Source: Thermocatellispora tengchongensis
GTDB lineage: Bacteria > Actinomycetota > Actinomycetes > Streptosporangiales > Streptosporangiaceae
Assembly: GCF_014202315.1 (NCBI RefSeq)
Contig: NZ_JACHGN010000002.1
Coordinates: 112,397 to 176,396, forward strand
Reading direction: 5' to 3'
Length of the DNA: 64,000 nucleotides
Shown: piece after piece, positions 27,617 to 36,782 of the stretch
Layout of the letters: every line of letters starts with the position of its first letter
How positions within the stretch are numbered: position 1 is the stretch's first letter
Notes under the pieces: model-generated
What the model saw: the letters and a program-made list of their open reading frames with translations, nothing else
Databases searched by the model: none
What the model was told of the DNA's origin: nothing
Program-made: the position numbers and the translations under genes

Positions 27617-28395
27617 CCGGCGACGGCGGGACGCCGGTCCTGGAGGTCGAGGACGTCGGGCTGGCGTTCGCGGGCGTCACGGCCATCGACGGGGTGTCCT
27701 TCGACGTGCGCCCGGCCGAGCTGTTCGCGGTGATCGGGCCCAACGGCGCCGGCAAGACCTCCGTCTTCAACGTGCTGTCGGGCGTCTACCGGCCCCAGCG
27801 CGGGCGGGTGCGCTTCCTCGGCGAGGACATCCTGTCCCGCAGGCCGCACGAGATCGCCGCCATGGGCCTGGCCCGCACGTTCCAGAACGTCGAGCTGTTC
27901 CACAACCTGACCGTGCTGGACAACCTGATGCTCGGCCGCCACCACCACTTCCGCTACGGCGCCCTCGCCGCGCTGGCCTGGCTCGGCCGGGCCCGGCGGC
28001 AGGAGCTCGCCGCCAGGGCGGCGGTGGAGGACATCATCGACTTCCTCGAACTCGCCGCCTGGCGCCGCCACCCCGTCCGCCTGCTGCCGTACGGCGTGCA
28101 GAAGCGGGTGGAGCTGGGCCGGGCGCTGGCCATGGAGCCCCGGCTGCTGCTCCTGGACGAGCCCGTGGCCGGGATGAACCTGGAGGAGACCGAGGACACC
28201 GCCCGCTACGTGCTGGACATCCGCGACGAGCTGGGCATCCCGATCGTGCTGGTCGATCACGACATGGGCCTGGTCATGGACCTGGCCGACAGGGTGCTGG
28301 TGCTGGACTTCGGCCGCCGGGTCGCGCTCGGCACCCCCGCCGAGGTCCAGCGCGACCCCAAGGTCATCGAAGCCTACCTGGGGGGCTCCTCATGA
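27613..28395 (+). CDS. livG: Liv-type ABC transporter ATPase (LivG)
   Basis: 260 residues from the GTG at 27613 that overlaps the livF stop (GTG 27604 is possible). Walker A GPNGAGKTS, LivG-specific GLARTFQNVELFHNLTVLDNL, Walker B LLLLDEPVAGMN and switch His in VDHDMG. The usual LSGGQ signature is replaced by LPYGVQKRVELGRAL, as is common in LivG proteins paired with acyl-CoA synthetases. Confidence 0.93.
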   Translation: MTGDGGTPVLEVEDVGLAFAGVTAIDGVSFDVRPAELFAVIGPNGAGKTSVFNVLSGVYRPQRGRVRFLGEDILSRRPHEIAAMGLARTFQNVELFHNLTVLDNLMLGRHHHFRYGALAALAWLGRARRQELAARAAVEDIIDFLELAAWRRHPVRLLPYGVQKRVELGRALAMEPRLLLLDEPVAGMNLEETEDTARYVLDIRDELGIPIVLVDHDMGLVMDLADRVLVLDFGRRVALGTPAEVQRDPKVIEAYLGGSS

Positions 28396-30269
28396 GCACG
28401 GCCATCAGGACCACCACCACGACCATCGTGACCCGGGTCCGGGACCGGGCCGCCGCCACCCCGGACGGGGTCGCGATGCGGGAGAAGGAGCTCGGCATCT
28501 GGCGCGAGGTGACCTGGGCGGAGTACTGGGAGCAGGTCACGCTGGTCGCCGCCGCGCTGCTCGCGCTCGGGGTCGAGCCGGGCGACCGGGTGGCGGTGCA
28601 CATGGAGAACCGGCGCGAGTGGCTGTACTGCGACCTGGGCACCGTGGCCGTGCGCGGGATCACGGTCGGGCTGTACCCGACGAACCCGGCGCCGGAGGTG
28701 GCGTACCTGCTGGGGCACTCCGGGGCGAAGGTGCTGGTAGCGGAGGACCAGGAGCAGGTGGACAAGGCGCTGGCGGTCGCGGACGAGTGCCCGGCGCTGG
28801 AGCGCGTCGTCTACGTCGAGCCGCGCGGCGTACGCGGGCGGTACTCCGACCCGCGCCTGATGGCCTGGCCGGACTTCCTCGCGCTCGGCGCCGAGCACGC
28901 GCGGGCACACCCCGAGGCGGTCGCCGAGCGCATGGCCGCCGCCCGGCCGGACGACCCGATGACGCTGATCTACACCTCCGGCACCACCGGCCCGCCCAAG
29001 GGCGCGATCCTGACCGTGGCCAACATCGAGTACGCCGTCGAGCGGCTGGTCCTGGGCGGCGGGTTCACCTCGCCGCCGCCCTCCGAGCGCGACCTGTCGC
29101 TGTCGTACCTGCCGCTGTGCCACGTCGCCGAGCGGGCCTTCACCGTCTGGTACAACGCGGCGGCCGGGGTTCAGGTGAACTTCGCCGAGTCCATCGACAC
29201 CGTGCAGGCCAACCTGCGCGAGGTGCAGCCCACGATCCTGTTCGGGGTGCCGCGCATCTGGGAGAAGGTGCTGGCCTCGGTGGAGATCCGGGTCGGCTCG
29301 GCGACCCCGGCCAAGCGGGCGCTGACCCGCTTCTGGCTGCGCGTGGCCGACCGGATCGGCGACGCGCTGGTCCGCAACCACGGCAACCACACCCCGCTGA
29401 CCCGCCTGGTGTACGCCGTCGGCTGGGTGATGTGCTACCGGGCGCTGCGCGAGCGGCTGGGCATGCGCCGCGTCAGGTACGCCGCCTCCGGCGCGGCCCC
29501 GATCGCCCCGGACGTGCTGAAGTTCTTCATGGGCATCGGCGTGCCGATGCACGAGCTGTACGGCATGACCGAGAACACCGCCATCGCCACCGGCAACCGC
29601 CCCGGGCGCGTGGTGCTCGGCACGGTCGGCGAGCCGCACCCCGGCGTCGAGGTGCGGCTGGACGAGGCCACCGGCGAGATCCTGACCCGGCACCCGGGCA
29701 ACTTCGCCGGCTACTGGCGCGACCCGCGCGCCACCGCCGACGTGCTCGACGAGGACGGCTGGCTGCACACCGGGGACGTCGGCGAGTGGGTGGAGACCCC
29801 GCCCCGCCGCCCCGGCGAGGAGCCGATGCGGCACCTGAAGATCACCGACCGGATGAAGGACATCATCATCACGGCCGGCGGCAAGAACGTCGCGCCGAGC
29901 GAGATCGAGAACGCGCTGAAGGCGTCGCCGTACATCAAGGAGGCCGTGGTCGTGGGCGACCGGCGGCCGTACCTCACCGCGCTGATCGGCATCGAGCAGG
30001 ACACGGTGGGGGAGTGGGCGCGGCGGCGCGGCCTGCCGTACACGACCTACCGCGACCTGTCGGAGAAACCCGAGGTGCGGGAGCTGGTGCAGGGCGTGGT
30101 GACCGCGGTGAACGCGCGGTTCGCCCGCGTCGAGCAGATCAAGAGGTTCGCGTTCCTGCCCAAGGAGCTCGACCACGAGGACGGCGAGCTGACCGCCACC
30201 CAGAAGGTCAGGCGCGGGGCGATAGCGAACCTCTTCGAGGACCTGGTCGAAGGGATGTACCGCACGTGA
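28392..30269 (+). CDS. long-chain-type acyl-CoA synthetase inside the liv operon
   Basis: 625 residues. Adenylate-forming enzyme: P-loop IYTSGTTGPPKG begins at residue 193, then YLPLCHVAER, YAASGAAPIAPDVLKF, ELYGMTENTAIAT, WLHTGDVGEW and the A10-region lysine in GELTATQKVRR. Activates a carboxylic acid to its CoA thioester. Coupled by ATGA to livG and by GTGA to livH, so the imported substrate is probably a fatty, aromatic or dicarboxylic acid trapped by CoA activation rather than an amino acid. Confidence 0.93.
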   Translation: MSTAIRTTTTTIVTRVRDRAAATPDGVAMREKELGIWREVTWAEYWEQVTLVAAALLALGVEPGDRVAVHMENRREWLYCDLGTVAVRGITVGLYPTNPAPEVAYLLGHSGAKVLVAEDQEQVDKALAVADECPALERVVYVEPRGVRGRYSDPRLMAWPDFLALGAEHARAHPEAVAERMAAARPDDPMTLIYTSGTTGPPKGAILTVANIEYAVERLVLGGGFTSPPPSERDLSLSYLPLCHVAERAFTVWYNAAAGVQVNFAESIDTVQANLREVQPTILFGVPRIWEKVLASVEIRVGSATPAKRALTRFWLRVADRIGDALVRNHGNHTPLTRLVYAVGWVMCYRALRERLGMRRVRYAASGAAPIAPDVLKFFMGIGVPMHELYGMTENTAIATGNRPGRVVLGTVGEPHPGVEVRLDEATGEILTRHPGNFAGYWRDPRATADVLDEDGWLHTGDVGEWVETPPRRPGEEPMRHLKITDRMKDIIITAGGKNVAPSEIENALKASPYIKEAVVVGDRRPYLTALIGIEQDTVGEWARRRGLPYTTYRDLSEKPEVRELVQGVVTAVNARFARVEQIKRFAFLPKELDHEDGELTATQKVRRGAIANLFEDLVEGMYRT

Positions 30270-31153
30270 AGGCACTCCTGGAGTCGCTCATCCGGGGGCT
30301 GGGCAACGGGTCGGTGTACGCGCTGCTCGCGCTCGGCTTCGTGATCGTCTACAAGGCGACCAGGGTGATCAGCTTCGCCCAGCCGTCGTTCATGATCGGC
30401 GGCGCGGTCGCGGTCAGCTACCTGGCCGAGGTGACCGGCTTCTACCTGGCGATGGTGCTGGCGGCCCTGCTGGTGGCCGCGGTCGCGCTGGGCATCGAGC
30501 GGGTCGCGATCCGGCCCATGGTCGGCCGCCCGGTCTTCGTGGTGGCGATCATCACGCTGGGCATCGACGTCGTGGTGCGGGTGGTGGTCAACGGCTTCAT
30601 CGGCCTGGACGTGCGCCAGGTCGGCGACCCGTGGGGGCTGTCGCTGGTCGAGATCGGCGGGCTGGCCGTGCAGCAGCGCTGGCTCGCCATGCTGGCCGCC
30701 GCCGCGCTGCTGGTCGGCCTGCTGTTCGCGTTCTTCCGCTACACCCGCTACGGGCTGGCGATGCGGGCCGCCGCCCTGGACCAGGAGACCGCGCTGGCGC
30801 AGGGCGTGTCGGTGGGCACGGTGTTCGCGCTGTCGTGGGCGTTCGCGGGCGGGCTGGCCGCCATCGCGGGCACCTTCGTCGGCACCGGCCAGGGCGTGGA
30901 CCAGCTCACCTGGATCATCGCGCTCAAGGCGCTGCCCGCGATCATCGTCGGCGGCCTGGACTCCCTCGGCGGCGCGGTCGCGGGCGGGCTGATCGTCGGG
31001 GTGGTGGAGTCGCTGGTCCAGTCCTACCAGAGCGACCTCGCGCCGTGGCTGGGGCAGAACTTCGCGATCGTCACGCCGTACGTCGTGATGCTGCTGGTCC
31101 TGCTCGTGCGGCCGTACGGGCTGTTCGGCACCCGGGAGGTGGAGCGGGTATGA
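30266..31153 (+). CDS. livH: Liv-type ABC permease (LivH)
   Basis: 295 residues with about eight hydrophobic helices. LivH features: GLGNGSVYALLALGFVIVYKATRVISFAQ at the start and ALKALPAIIVGGLDSLGGAVAGG near the end, the cytoplasmic loop that contacts the ATPase. GTGA overlap with the synthetase. Confidence 0.93.
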   Translation: MKALLESLIRGLGNGSVYALLALGFVIVYKATRVISFAQPSFMIGGAVAVSYLAEVTGFYLAMVLAALLVAAVALGIERVAIRPMVGRPVFVVAIITLGIDVVVRVVVNGFIGLDVRQVGDPWGLSLVEIGGLAVQQRWLAMLAAAALLVGLLFAFFRYTRYGLAMRAAALDQETALAQGVSVGTVFALSWAFAGGLAAIAGTFVGTGQGVDQLTWIIALKALPAIIVGGLDSLGGAVAGGLIVGVVESLVQSYQSDLAPWLGQNFAIVTPYVVMLLVLLVRPYGLFGTREVERV

Positions 31154-32331
31154 GCACCGGAGCCCCGCCCGAGACGGCCCGCCCGGAGGCGGCCGGACGC
31201 CCCGCCGCCGCCCGCCGCCGCGCCCGGCGGCCCGGTGGGCGCCCCCTGCTCTACACCTCCTACGCCCAGGACATGGCGCTGCTGGACACCCGGGCGAAGA
31301 AGATCTGGTTCTACGGGATCGTCCTGGCCGCGCTGCTCGCCTCGCAGGTGCTCGTGGACGACATGCTGTCGCTGCTGGCCATGGCGTACGTCGTGGCCAT
31401 CGGCGCCATCGGCCTGAACATCGTCACCGGGTACGCCGGGCAGGTCTCGCTCGGCCACGCCTTCTTCCTGGCGATCGGCGCCTACACCGGGGCGGCGATC
31501 TCCGGCGACCCCGACGGCAGGGTGCTCGGCCTGGGCGTGACCAGCATCCTGGTCTGGCTGCCCGCCGCCGGGCTGGCCGCGGCGCTGGCGGGGGTGATCG
31601 TGGCGCCGCTGGCCACCCGGCTGCGCGGCCTGTACCTCGCGATCGTCACCCTGGGCCTGGTCTTCCTCGGCGAGCACATCTTCAAGGAGTGGGACCAGCT
31701 CACCGGCGGCCCCGGGGTGGGCCGGCCGGCCGCGGTGGTGGAGCTGTTCGGGCTGCGGCTGGACCGGCCGGGGCCGCTGGGCTCCAAGGAGCAGCAGCTC
31801 TACCTGCTGATGCTGGTGCTGCTCGTGGTGTTCGCGGTGGCCGCCCGCAACCTGGCCCGCTCCCGGATCGGGCGCGGCTTCGCCGCGATCCGCGACCGCG
31901 ACATCGCCGCCGAGGTGATCGGCGTCCCCCTGACCCGCTACAAGCTGCTCGCCTTCGCGATCTCCTCCTTCTACGCCGGATGCGCGGGCGCGCTGCTGTA
32001 CACCGTCACCGGGTTCTTCGACCCGGGCTCGTTCAACCTGCTCATGTCGGTGCAGTTCATCGCGATGGTGCTGATCGGCGGCGTCGCGACGATCTCCGGC
32101 TCGATCGCGGGCGCGCTGTTCATCACGCTGCTGCCGCGCCTGACCCGGGAGCTGCCCGCGCTGGTGCCCGTCATCAGCGCCGACACCACCCAGACGCCCA
32201 ACGTGTTCCAGGTCGAGACCGTGCTGTACGGCCTGCTCATCGTGCTGTTCCTGGTCTTCGAGCCGCGCGGCCTGTTCGGCGTCTGGATCCGCGTACGCAA
32301 CTACTGGAAGAGCTGGCCCTTCTCCTACTGA
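31150..32331 (+). CDS. livM: Liv-type ABC permease (LivM)
   Basis: 393 residues. A basic, Arg/Pro-rich cytoplasmic N-tail of about 45 residues precedes the helices. Core motifs GLNIVTGYAGQVSLGHAFFLAIGAY and AIRDRDIAAEVIGVPLTRYKLLAFAISSFYAG are typical of LivM. ATGA overlap with livH. Confidence 0.93.
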   Translation: MSTGAPPETARPEAAGRPAAARRRARRPGGRPLLYTSYAQDMALLDTRAKKIWFYGIVLAALLASQVLVDDMLSLLAMAYVVAIGAIGLNIVTGYAGQVSLGHAFFLAIGAYTGAAISGDPDGRVLGLGVTSILVWLPAAGLAAALAGVIVAPLATRLRGLYLAIVTLGLVFLGEHIFKEWDQLTGGPGVGRPAAVVELFGLRLDRPGPLGSKEQQLYLLMLVLLVVFAVAARNLARSRIGRGFAAIRDRDIAAEVIGVPLTRYKLLAFAISSFYAGCAGALLYTVTGFFDPGSFNLLMSVQFIAMVLIGGVATISGSIAGALFITLLPRLTRELPALVPVISADTTQTPNVFQVETVLYGLLIVLFLVFEPRGLFGVWIRVRNYWKSWPFSY

Positions 32332-32364
32332 AGGGCCGGGCCGCCGACTGGAAAGGAATCCGCG

Positions 32365-33663
32365 ATGAAGAGGAGCCACCTCGCGCTGCTGACCGCACTG
32401 CTGGTGGGTGCGGCTCCCCTTCTGTCCGCGTGCGGCGTCATCCGGGGGGACGACGAGGACAGCAGGGGCGCCGTGACGACGGGCGTCACCCGGGAGCCGT
32501 GCCCGCTGGCGGTGGACAAGAACAAGGGCTGCATCTACCTCGGCACGGTCTCCGACCTGACGCAGGGCCCGTTCGCGGCGCAGGCCGTGCCGATCACCAA
32601 CGCGCAGAAGGCGTTCTGGCAGCGGGTGAACCGGGCCGGCGGCATCGGCGGCAAGTACGAGGTGGACGTGCAGGCGTACGTGCGCGACAACAAGTACAAC
32701 CCCGAGGTGCACAACCAGGTCTATCAGGAGATCAAGAACAACGTGCTCGGGCTGGCCCAGACGCTCGGCTCGCCCACCACCGCCGCGATCATCAACGACC
32801 TCAAGGCCAACAGCGTCGTCGCCGCGCCCGCGTCGTGGACCTCGGGCTGGGAGTTCGAGGACGTCATCGTCGAGACCGGCGCCAACTACTGCATCGAGTC
32901 GATGAACGCGGTGGACTACGCCGTGGAGACCTACAAGCCCAAGTCGGTCATGGCCGTGCACTACGCCGGTGACTACGGCGCCGACGCCGCGGCCGGGGCC
33001 AAGGTGGCCGCCGAGCGCAACGGGCTGGAGTTCACCGCGGTCGAGACCCCGCAGGGCGCCACCGAGCAGGGCCGGGCCATCACCGAGATCACCAAGAACA
33101 AGCCGGACCTGGTCATCCTGACCACCGGCCCCGCCGACGCCGCCGCGATCGTCGGTCAGGCCGCCGCGGCGAAGTTCTCGGGCCGCTTCATCGGCACCGG
33201 CCCCACCTGGAACCCCGCCCTGCTGGACAGCCCGGCCGCGCCCGCGCTGAAGGCCCTGTACGAGCAGTCGGCCCCCGGCCGCGCGTGGGGCGCCGACACC
33301 CCCGGGCACCGGGCGATGCGCGAGGCCCTGGGCGATGTGGAGCCCAACGACGGCTACACCTCCGGCTGGGCCTGGTCCTACCCGCTGAAGGCCGCGCTGG
33401 AGAAGATGGTCGCGGGCGGCGACATCAGCAGGAAGGGCCTGCTGGCCGCGGTCAAGTCGCTGACCACCGTGGACTACGAGGGCATGCTGCCGCCAGAGGC
33501 GGGCAACTACGCGGGCGACCCGAACGCCGCGACCTTCAGGCAGACCGTGATCAACAAGCCCGACGACGCCGCGCCGACCGGCGTGACCGAGGTCAAGGGC
33601 TTCTACACCGGCCCGACCGCCCAGTCCTACACCATGGACGGCCCCTGCTACGAGAAGTTGTGA
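32365..33663 (+). CDS. Liv-type substrate-binding lipoprotein
   Basis: 432 residues. Signal peptide ends with lipobox LLSAC (Cys23). The mature part is a type I periplasmic-binding fold (IYLGTVSDLTQGPFAAQAVP, RVNRAGGIGGKYEVDV, GDYGADAAAGAKVAAE). Captures the operon substrate outside the membrane. 33 bp after livM with its own ribosome site (AAAGGA). The first 10 residues after the Cys are highly charged. Confidence 0.92.
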   Translation: MKRSHLALLTALLVGAAPLLSACGVIRGDDEDSRGAVTTGVTREPCPLAVDKNKGCIYLGTVSDLTQGPFAAQAVPITNAQKAFWQRVNRAGGIGGKYEVDVQAYVRDNKYNPEVHNQVYQEIKNNVLGLAQTLGSPTTAAIINDLKANSVVAAPASWTSGWEFEDVIVETGANYCIESMNAVDYAVETYKPKSVMAVHYAGDYGADAAAGAKVAAERNGLEFTAVETPQGATEQGRAITEITKNKPDLVILTTGPADAAAIVGQAAAAKFSGRFIGTGPTWNPALLDSPAAPALKALYEQSAPGRAWGADTPGHRAMREALGDVEPNDGYTSGWAWSYPLKAALEKMVAGGDISRKGLLAAVKSLTTVDYEGMLPPEAGNYAGDPNAATFRQTVINKPDDAAPTGVTEVKGFYTGPTAQSYTMDGPCYEKL

Positions 33664-33708
33664 CCGCCCGGCTCGGCCGTGGATCGCGCGGGAGGGGCCC
33701 GGCTTGGG

Positions 33709-33721
33709 TAGGGTTCCAGGC
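33709..33721 (+). promoter_or_regulatory. leaderless -10 element of the first small lipoprotein gene
   Basis: TAGGGT at 33709-33714 is 7 nt before the ATG at 33722, and there is no ribosome-binding site. Confidence 0.5.
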
Positions 33722-34117
33722 ATGCGACTCCTCCCGCGACTGGCAGTGACGTTGTCCGCCGCCGCCCTTATCGGCGGCCTGACCGCGTGCAGCGAGGTTC
33801 AGGAGGTCTCCAACACCCTGGACAAGGCCCAGGCGTGTCTGGAGGCCACCAAGGTCGTCGGCGAGGTGAGCAGCAAGTTCGCCGGCCTGGCGCAGAACCC
33901 CGAGGAGCTGGGCAAGGCCCTCGACGAAGGCGCCGCCAAGCTGGAGGAGACCGCGGCCAAGGCCGGCGACACCACCTTGCAGGAGGCCCTGCAGGGCCTG
34001 GCCGACGCCTACCAGAAGCTCGACGTCAGCGACGTCAACAGCGCGATCGACAGCGCCCAGCAGGCCGCCACCGACACCGCCAAGTACCTCTCCGACATCC
34101 AGGCGGCGTGCAGCTAG
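33722..34117 (+). CDS. small helical lipoprotein, paralogue 1
   Basis: 131 residues. Lipobox LTAC gives Cys23. The mature part is helical with heptad-like runs (EVQEVSNTLDKAQACLEATK, PEELGKALDEGAAKLEETAA, TTLQEALQGLADAYQKLDV) and ends DIQAACS. Two extra cysteines, in QAC and AAC, could form a disulfide. The next gene is a clear paralogue. No function known to me. Confidence 0.8.
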   Translation: MRLLPRLAVTLSAAALIGGLTACSEVQEVSNTLDKAQACLEATKVVGEVSSKFAGLAQNPEELGKALDEGAAKLEETAAKAGDTTLQEALQGLADAYQKLDVSDVNSAIDSAQQAATDTAKYLSDIQAACS

Positions 34118-34346
34118 CGTGCCGTCGCCCGCACCACCCGAGCCCGGCCGCCCTGATCGGCCGGGCCGCGCGGCGCGCCACGTGATCGCCGTGCCGCCGT
34201 CGCCCCCACCTCCGGCCGACCGGCCGGTCCGACCGGCCCGCCCGCATGGTCCGGGCGGGCGTCCGGGACGGCGGGCCGTTGACCCGCCCTCCCCGTCGCC
34301 TCCGGCCGGTCGGCCGCGCCGGCTGATCGGGCGGGGGGCGGCTCTC

Positions 34347-34754
34347 GTGCCGGCCCTGGCGGAGAGAGTGCGGGGGCGGCTGGCGGCGGTCGTCGTCGTG
34401 CTGGCCGCCGGGGTGGGCGCGGGCGGGTGTGCGGAGGTCGCCGAGGTCAGCGGGGCCGTGGTGCGGGTGCAGGCGTGCCAGGACGGCATCGCCGCCGCGA
34501 CCGCGCTGGCCGAGAGCCTGCCGGGGTTGCGGGCCCGCCCGGCCGAGCTGGCCAAGGCGCTCGACGACACCGCGGTCAGGCTGGAGGAGGCCGCCGAGCA
34601 GGCCGGTGACCGCACGCTGCGCGAGGCCCTGGAAGGGCTGGCCGTCAGCTACCGGGATCTGGAGGCCGAGGAGCCCGAGCGGGCCGCCGACCGGGCGGCG
34701 CGCACCACCGCCAAGTACCTTCAGGTGATCACCGCCTCCTGCGCCGGCCAGTGA
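34347..34754 (+). CDS. small helical lipoprotein-like protein, paralogue 2
   Basis: 135 residues from the GTG at 34347; an open frame reaches back to GTG 34119 but that stretch is only Pro/Arg/Gly-rich. A hydrophobic segment ends GAGGC (Cys28), a weak lipobox. It then follows paralogue 1 closely: AEVAEVS...VQAC, PAELAKALDDTAVRLEEAAE, RTLREALEGLAVSYRDLE and TTAKYLQVITASC. Both internal cysteines are kept. The 229 bp before it has the GC-rich inverted repeats expected of non-coding sequence. Confidence 0.7.
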   Translation: MPALAERVRGRLAAVVVVLAAGVGAGGCAEVAEVSGAVVRVQACQDGIAAATALAESLPGLRARPAELAKALDDTAVRLEEAAEQAGDRTLREALEGLAVSYRDLEAEEPERAADRAARTTAKYLQVITASCAGQ

Positions 34755-34852
34755 CCCGGGCGGACGCCGCGATACCCCTGACGCCACCCCGCTACCCCCG
34801 AGACCCCCGATACGCCGCTATCCCGCGTTCTCTAGGGGAAAAGGGGCGGAAA

Positions 34853-34864
34853 TAGCCTGGTCGT
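34853..34864 (+). promoter_or_regulatory. leaderless -10 element of the DUF202 pair
   Basis: TAGCCT at 34853-34858 precedes the ATG at 34865 by 6 nt with no ribosome-binding site. Confidence 0.5.
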
Positions 34865-35224
34865 ATGGGTGACACGGTTCGTATGGACGGTGAGGGGAAG
34901 GAGCCCGACCCCCGGTTCACGCTGGCCAACGAGCGTACCTTCCTGACCTGGCTGAGCACGTCGCTGGCGCTCAGCGCGGGCGGGGTGGCCATGGCCGCGG
35001 TGTCGTCCGGGGTGTTCCTCGACTGGCTGCGCATCGCGATGGCGGTCGTGCTGGTCGCGCTCGCCGCGGTCGCGGCCGGCATGGCGTACCCGCGGTGGCG
35101 GCGCATCCAGCAGGCGCTGCGCCGCGACGCCCCGCTGCCGCCGCCCCGGCTGGCGGCGGTGTTCGGTTACGGCGTCGCCGCCGTCGCGGTGCTCGCCCTG
35201 ATCCTGATCCTCACCGCGATCTGA
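34865..35224 (+). CDS. DUF202 (YidH-like) membrane protein
   Basis: 119 residues. The family start is clear: PRFTLANERTFLTWLSTSLALSAGG, then two further hydrophobic helices and a short basic loop YPRWRRIQQALRR. Three membrane helices expected. Function unknown. A second DUF202 gene follows after 3 bp, so they may form a heteromer. Confidence 0.88.
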   Translation: MGDTVRMDGEGKEPDPRFTLANERTFLTWLSTSLALSAGGVAMAAVSSGVFLDWLRIAMAVVLVALAAVAAGMAYPRWRRIQQALRRDAPLPPPRLAAVFGYGVAAVAVLALILILTAI

Positions 35225-35227
35225 GCC

Positions 35228-35554
35228 GTGTCGCCGGAACCGTGGGACCCGGGCCTGCAGAGCGAGCGCACCCGGCTGGCCTGGGTCCGCACCGCGACCG
35301 CGCTCGCCGCGGGCGGGCTGGGCGCCGCCGGGCTGGGGGTGCGCTCGGGGGCGAGCCCGCCGGCCGTGGCCGCCTTCGTCGTCGCCGCCCTGTGCGGCGG
35401 CGTGCTGCTGGCGCGTACGCACGCCCGCTTCCTCAAGGTGCAGCGCGCGCTGCACGAGGGGCGCCCGCTGGACGACCGGGCCGACGCGCTGGTGGCCTGG
35501 CTGGGCACGCTGGCCGTGGTGGCCGGGGCCGCGGTCGTGGTGCTCACCGCCTGA
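35228..35554 (+). CDS. second DUF202-family membrane protein
   Basis: 108 residues, GTG start. LQSERTRLAWVRTATALAAGG is the DUF202 signature, followed by two more helices. Paired with the preceding gene in an apparent two-gene operon. Confidence 0.85.
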   Translation: MSPEPWDPGLQSERTRLAWVRTATALAAGGLGAAGLGVRSGASPPAVAAFVVAALCGGVLLARTHARFLKVQRALHEGRPLDDRADALVAWLGTLAVVAGAAVVVLTA

Positions 35555-35592
35555 CCACCGTCCAGCGCGTGCGATTCCACGGTTTTCCGGGT

Positions 35593-36711
35593 TCAGGACG
35601 CGGTCTCGCCCAGCGCGATCGTCTCGGCCACCTCGGCGGCGCGTTCGGCCTCCTCGGTGGCGAAGCGCTCGGCGTCGATCTTGTCGGCGATCTCCTCGTC
35701 CTGCCGCATCAGCGCCTCGAGGTTCTGCCCGGCCATCTCCAGCACGCCCATGTCGGCGTACGCGTTCCGCAGCCGCTCGCTCCACAGGCCGATGTCCTTC
35801 ACGCACGGCACGATCCGGCTGAACAGCAGCGAGCGGAACAGCCGCAGGTACTCCGACTCGTCCACCGCCGTCATGGCCTCATCGACCTCCGCGGGGGACA
35901 GGCCCAGGTTCTCCCACTGCTCCCTGCCGCGCAGCCGGTCGCGCATGAGGTAGCAGCCCTCGATCACGAAGTCCTCGCGCTCGCGCAGCTCGGCCTCGCT
36001 GAGCTGCCTGTAGTGGTCGCGCAGCGCCATGCGGCCGAACGCGACGTGCCGCGCCTCGTCCTGCATCACGTACGCGAGGATCTGCTTGGGCAGCGGCTTG
36101 GAGGTGATGTCGCGCAAGACGCCGAAGGCGGCCAGCGCCAGGCCCTCGATCAGCACCTGCATGCCGAGGTAGGGCATGTCCCAGCGCGAGTCGCTGAGCG
36201 TGCTGTCCAGCAGCGACTTCAGGTGCGGGTTGATCGGGTAGGCCAGGCCCACCTTCTCCTGGAGGAACCGGGCGTACGTCTCGGCGTGCCGCGCCTCGTC
36301 CATGGTCTGGGTCGCGGCGTAGAACTTGGCGTCCAGGTCGGGCACCGACTCCACGATCCGGGCCGAGCAGATCATCGCGCCCTGCTCGCCGTGCAGGAAC
36401 TGGGAGAACTGCCAGGACGCGGTGTGCCTGCGCACCTCCTTGCGGGTCCGCTCGTCCATCCGGTGCCACAGCGGGGTGTCGTGGATGGCGAGGAACTGGT
36501 CGGGCAGGCCGAGCACGTCGTACGGATCGACCTCGATGTCCCAGTCGATGCGCTTGGTGGAGTCCCACTGCTTGTCCTTGCCCTTTTGGTACAGGGCCAG
36601 CATGCGGTCCCTGCCCTCGTCGTACTCCCAGGTGAAGCGGGCCGATCCGGCCATGTCCACGTCCCACGTGGACAGCTCGGCGGGGATCGTGTACAGGTCG
36701 TGGGTCGTCAT
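35593..36711 (-). CDS. ferritin-like diiron carboxylate protein
   Basis: 372 residues. Four-helix diiron signatures: HGEQGAM, then DEARHAE, EGLALAAFG and DEARHVAFG, i.e. two DExxH-type motifs plus single carboxylates on partner helices, as in ribonucleotide-reductase-like and N-oxygenase-type proteins. Probably an oxygenase or oxidase; substrate unknown. GGAGG lies 7 nt before the ATG. It diverges from a TetR gene across a gap with two matching palindromes, so it is almost certainly that repressor's target. Confidence 0.85.
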   Translation of the reverse strand: MTTHDLYTIPAELSTWDVDMAGSARFTWEYDEGRDRMLALYQKGKDKQWDSTKRIDWDIEVDPYDVLGLPDQFLAIHDTPLWHRMDERTRKEVRRHTASWQFSQFLHGEQGAMICSARIVESVPDLDAKFYAATQTMDEARHAETYARFLQEKVGLAYPINPHLKSLLDSTLSDSRWDMPYLGMQVLIEGLALAAFGVLRDITSKPLPKQILAYVMQDEARHVAFGRMALRDHYRQLSEAELREREDFVIEGCYLMRDRLRGREQWENLGLSPAEVDEAMTAVDESEYLRLFRSLLFSRIVPCVKDIGLWSERLRNAYADMGVLEMAGQNLEALMRQDEEIADKIDAERFATEEAERAAEVAETIALGETAS

Positions 36712-36733
36712 CGGGGGGGACCTCCATACCTCT

Positions 36734-36748
36734 ACGTACGCTGTACGT
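36734..36748. promoter_or_regulatory. TetR operator, site 1
   Basis: ACGTAC-GCT-GTACGT, a perfect inverted repeat 23 bp before the diiron gene start. Same half-sites as site 2. Confidence 0.75.
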
Positions 36749-36763
36749 CGCCCCCCGAGCGTG

Positions 36764-36782
36764 GCACGTACGGTGTACGTGC
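36764..36782. promoter_or_regulatory. TetR operator, site 2
   Basis: GCACGTAC-GGT-GTACGTGC, a perfect inverted repeat with 8-bp arms. Centre-to-centre distance from site 1 is 32 bp, about three helical turns, so two dimers would sit on the same face. Confidence 0.8.

Noticed and set aside
31024..33723. Open minus-strand frame of about 900 codons across livM and the binding protein
   Set aside because: Shadow of the coding strand. It lacks domains, is His/Gln/Arg/Gly-rich and runs opposite genes with clear motifs; similar long shadows lie over most genes here because stops are rare in GC-rich DNA.
34119..34346. 76-codon N-terminal extension of the second small lipoprotein
   Set aside because: Only Pro/Arg/Gly runs, includes inverted repeats, and would hide the signal peptide; paralogue 1 has no such extension.
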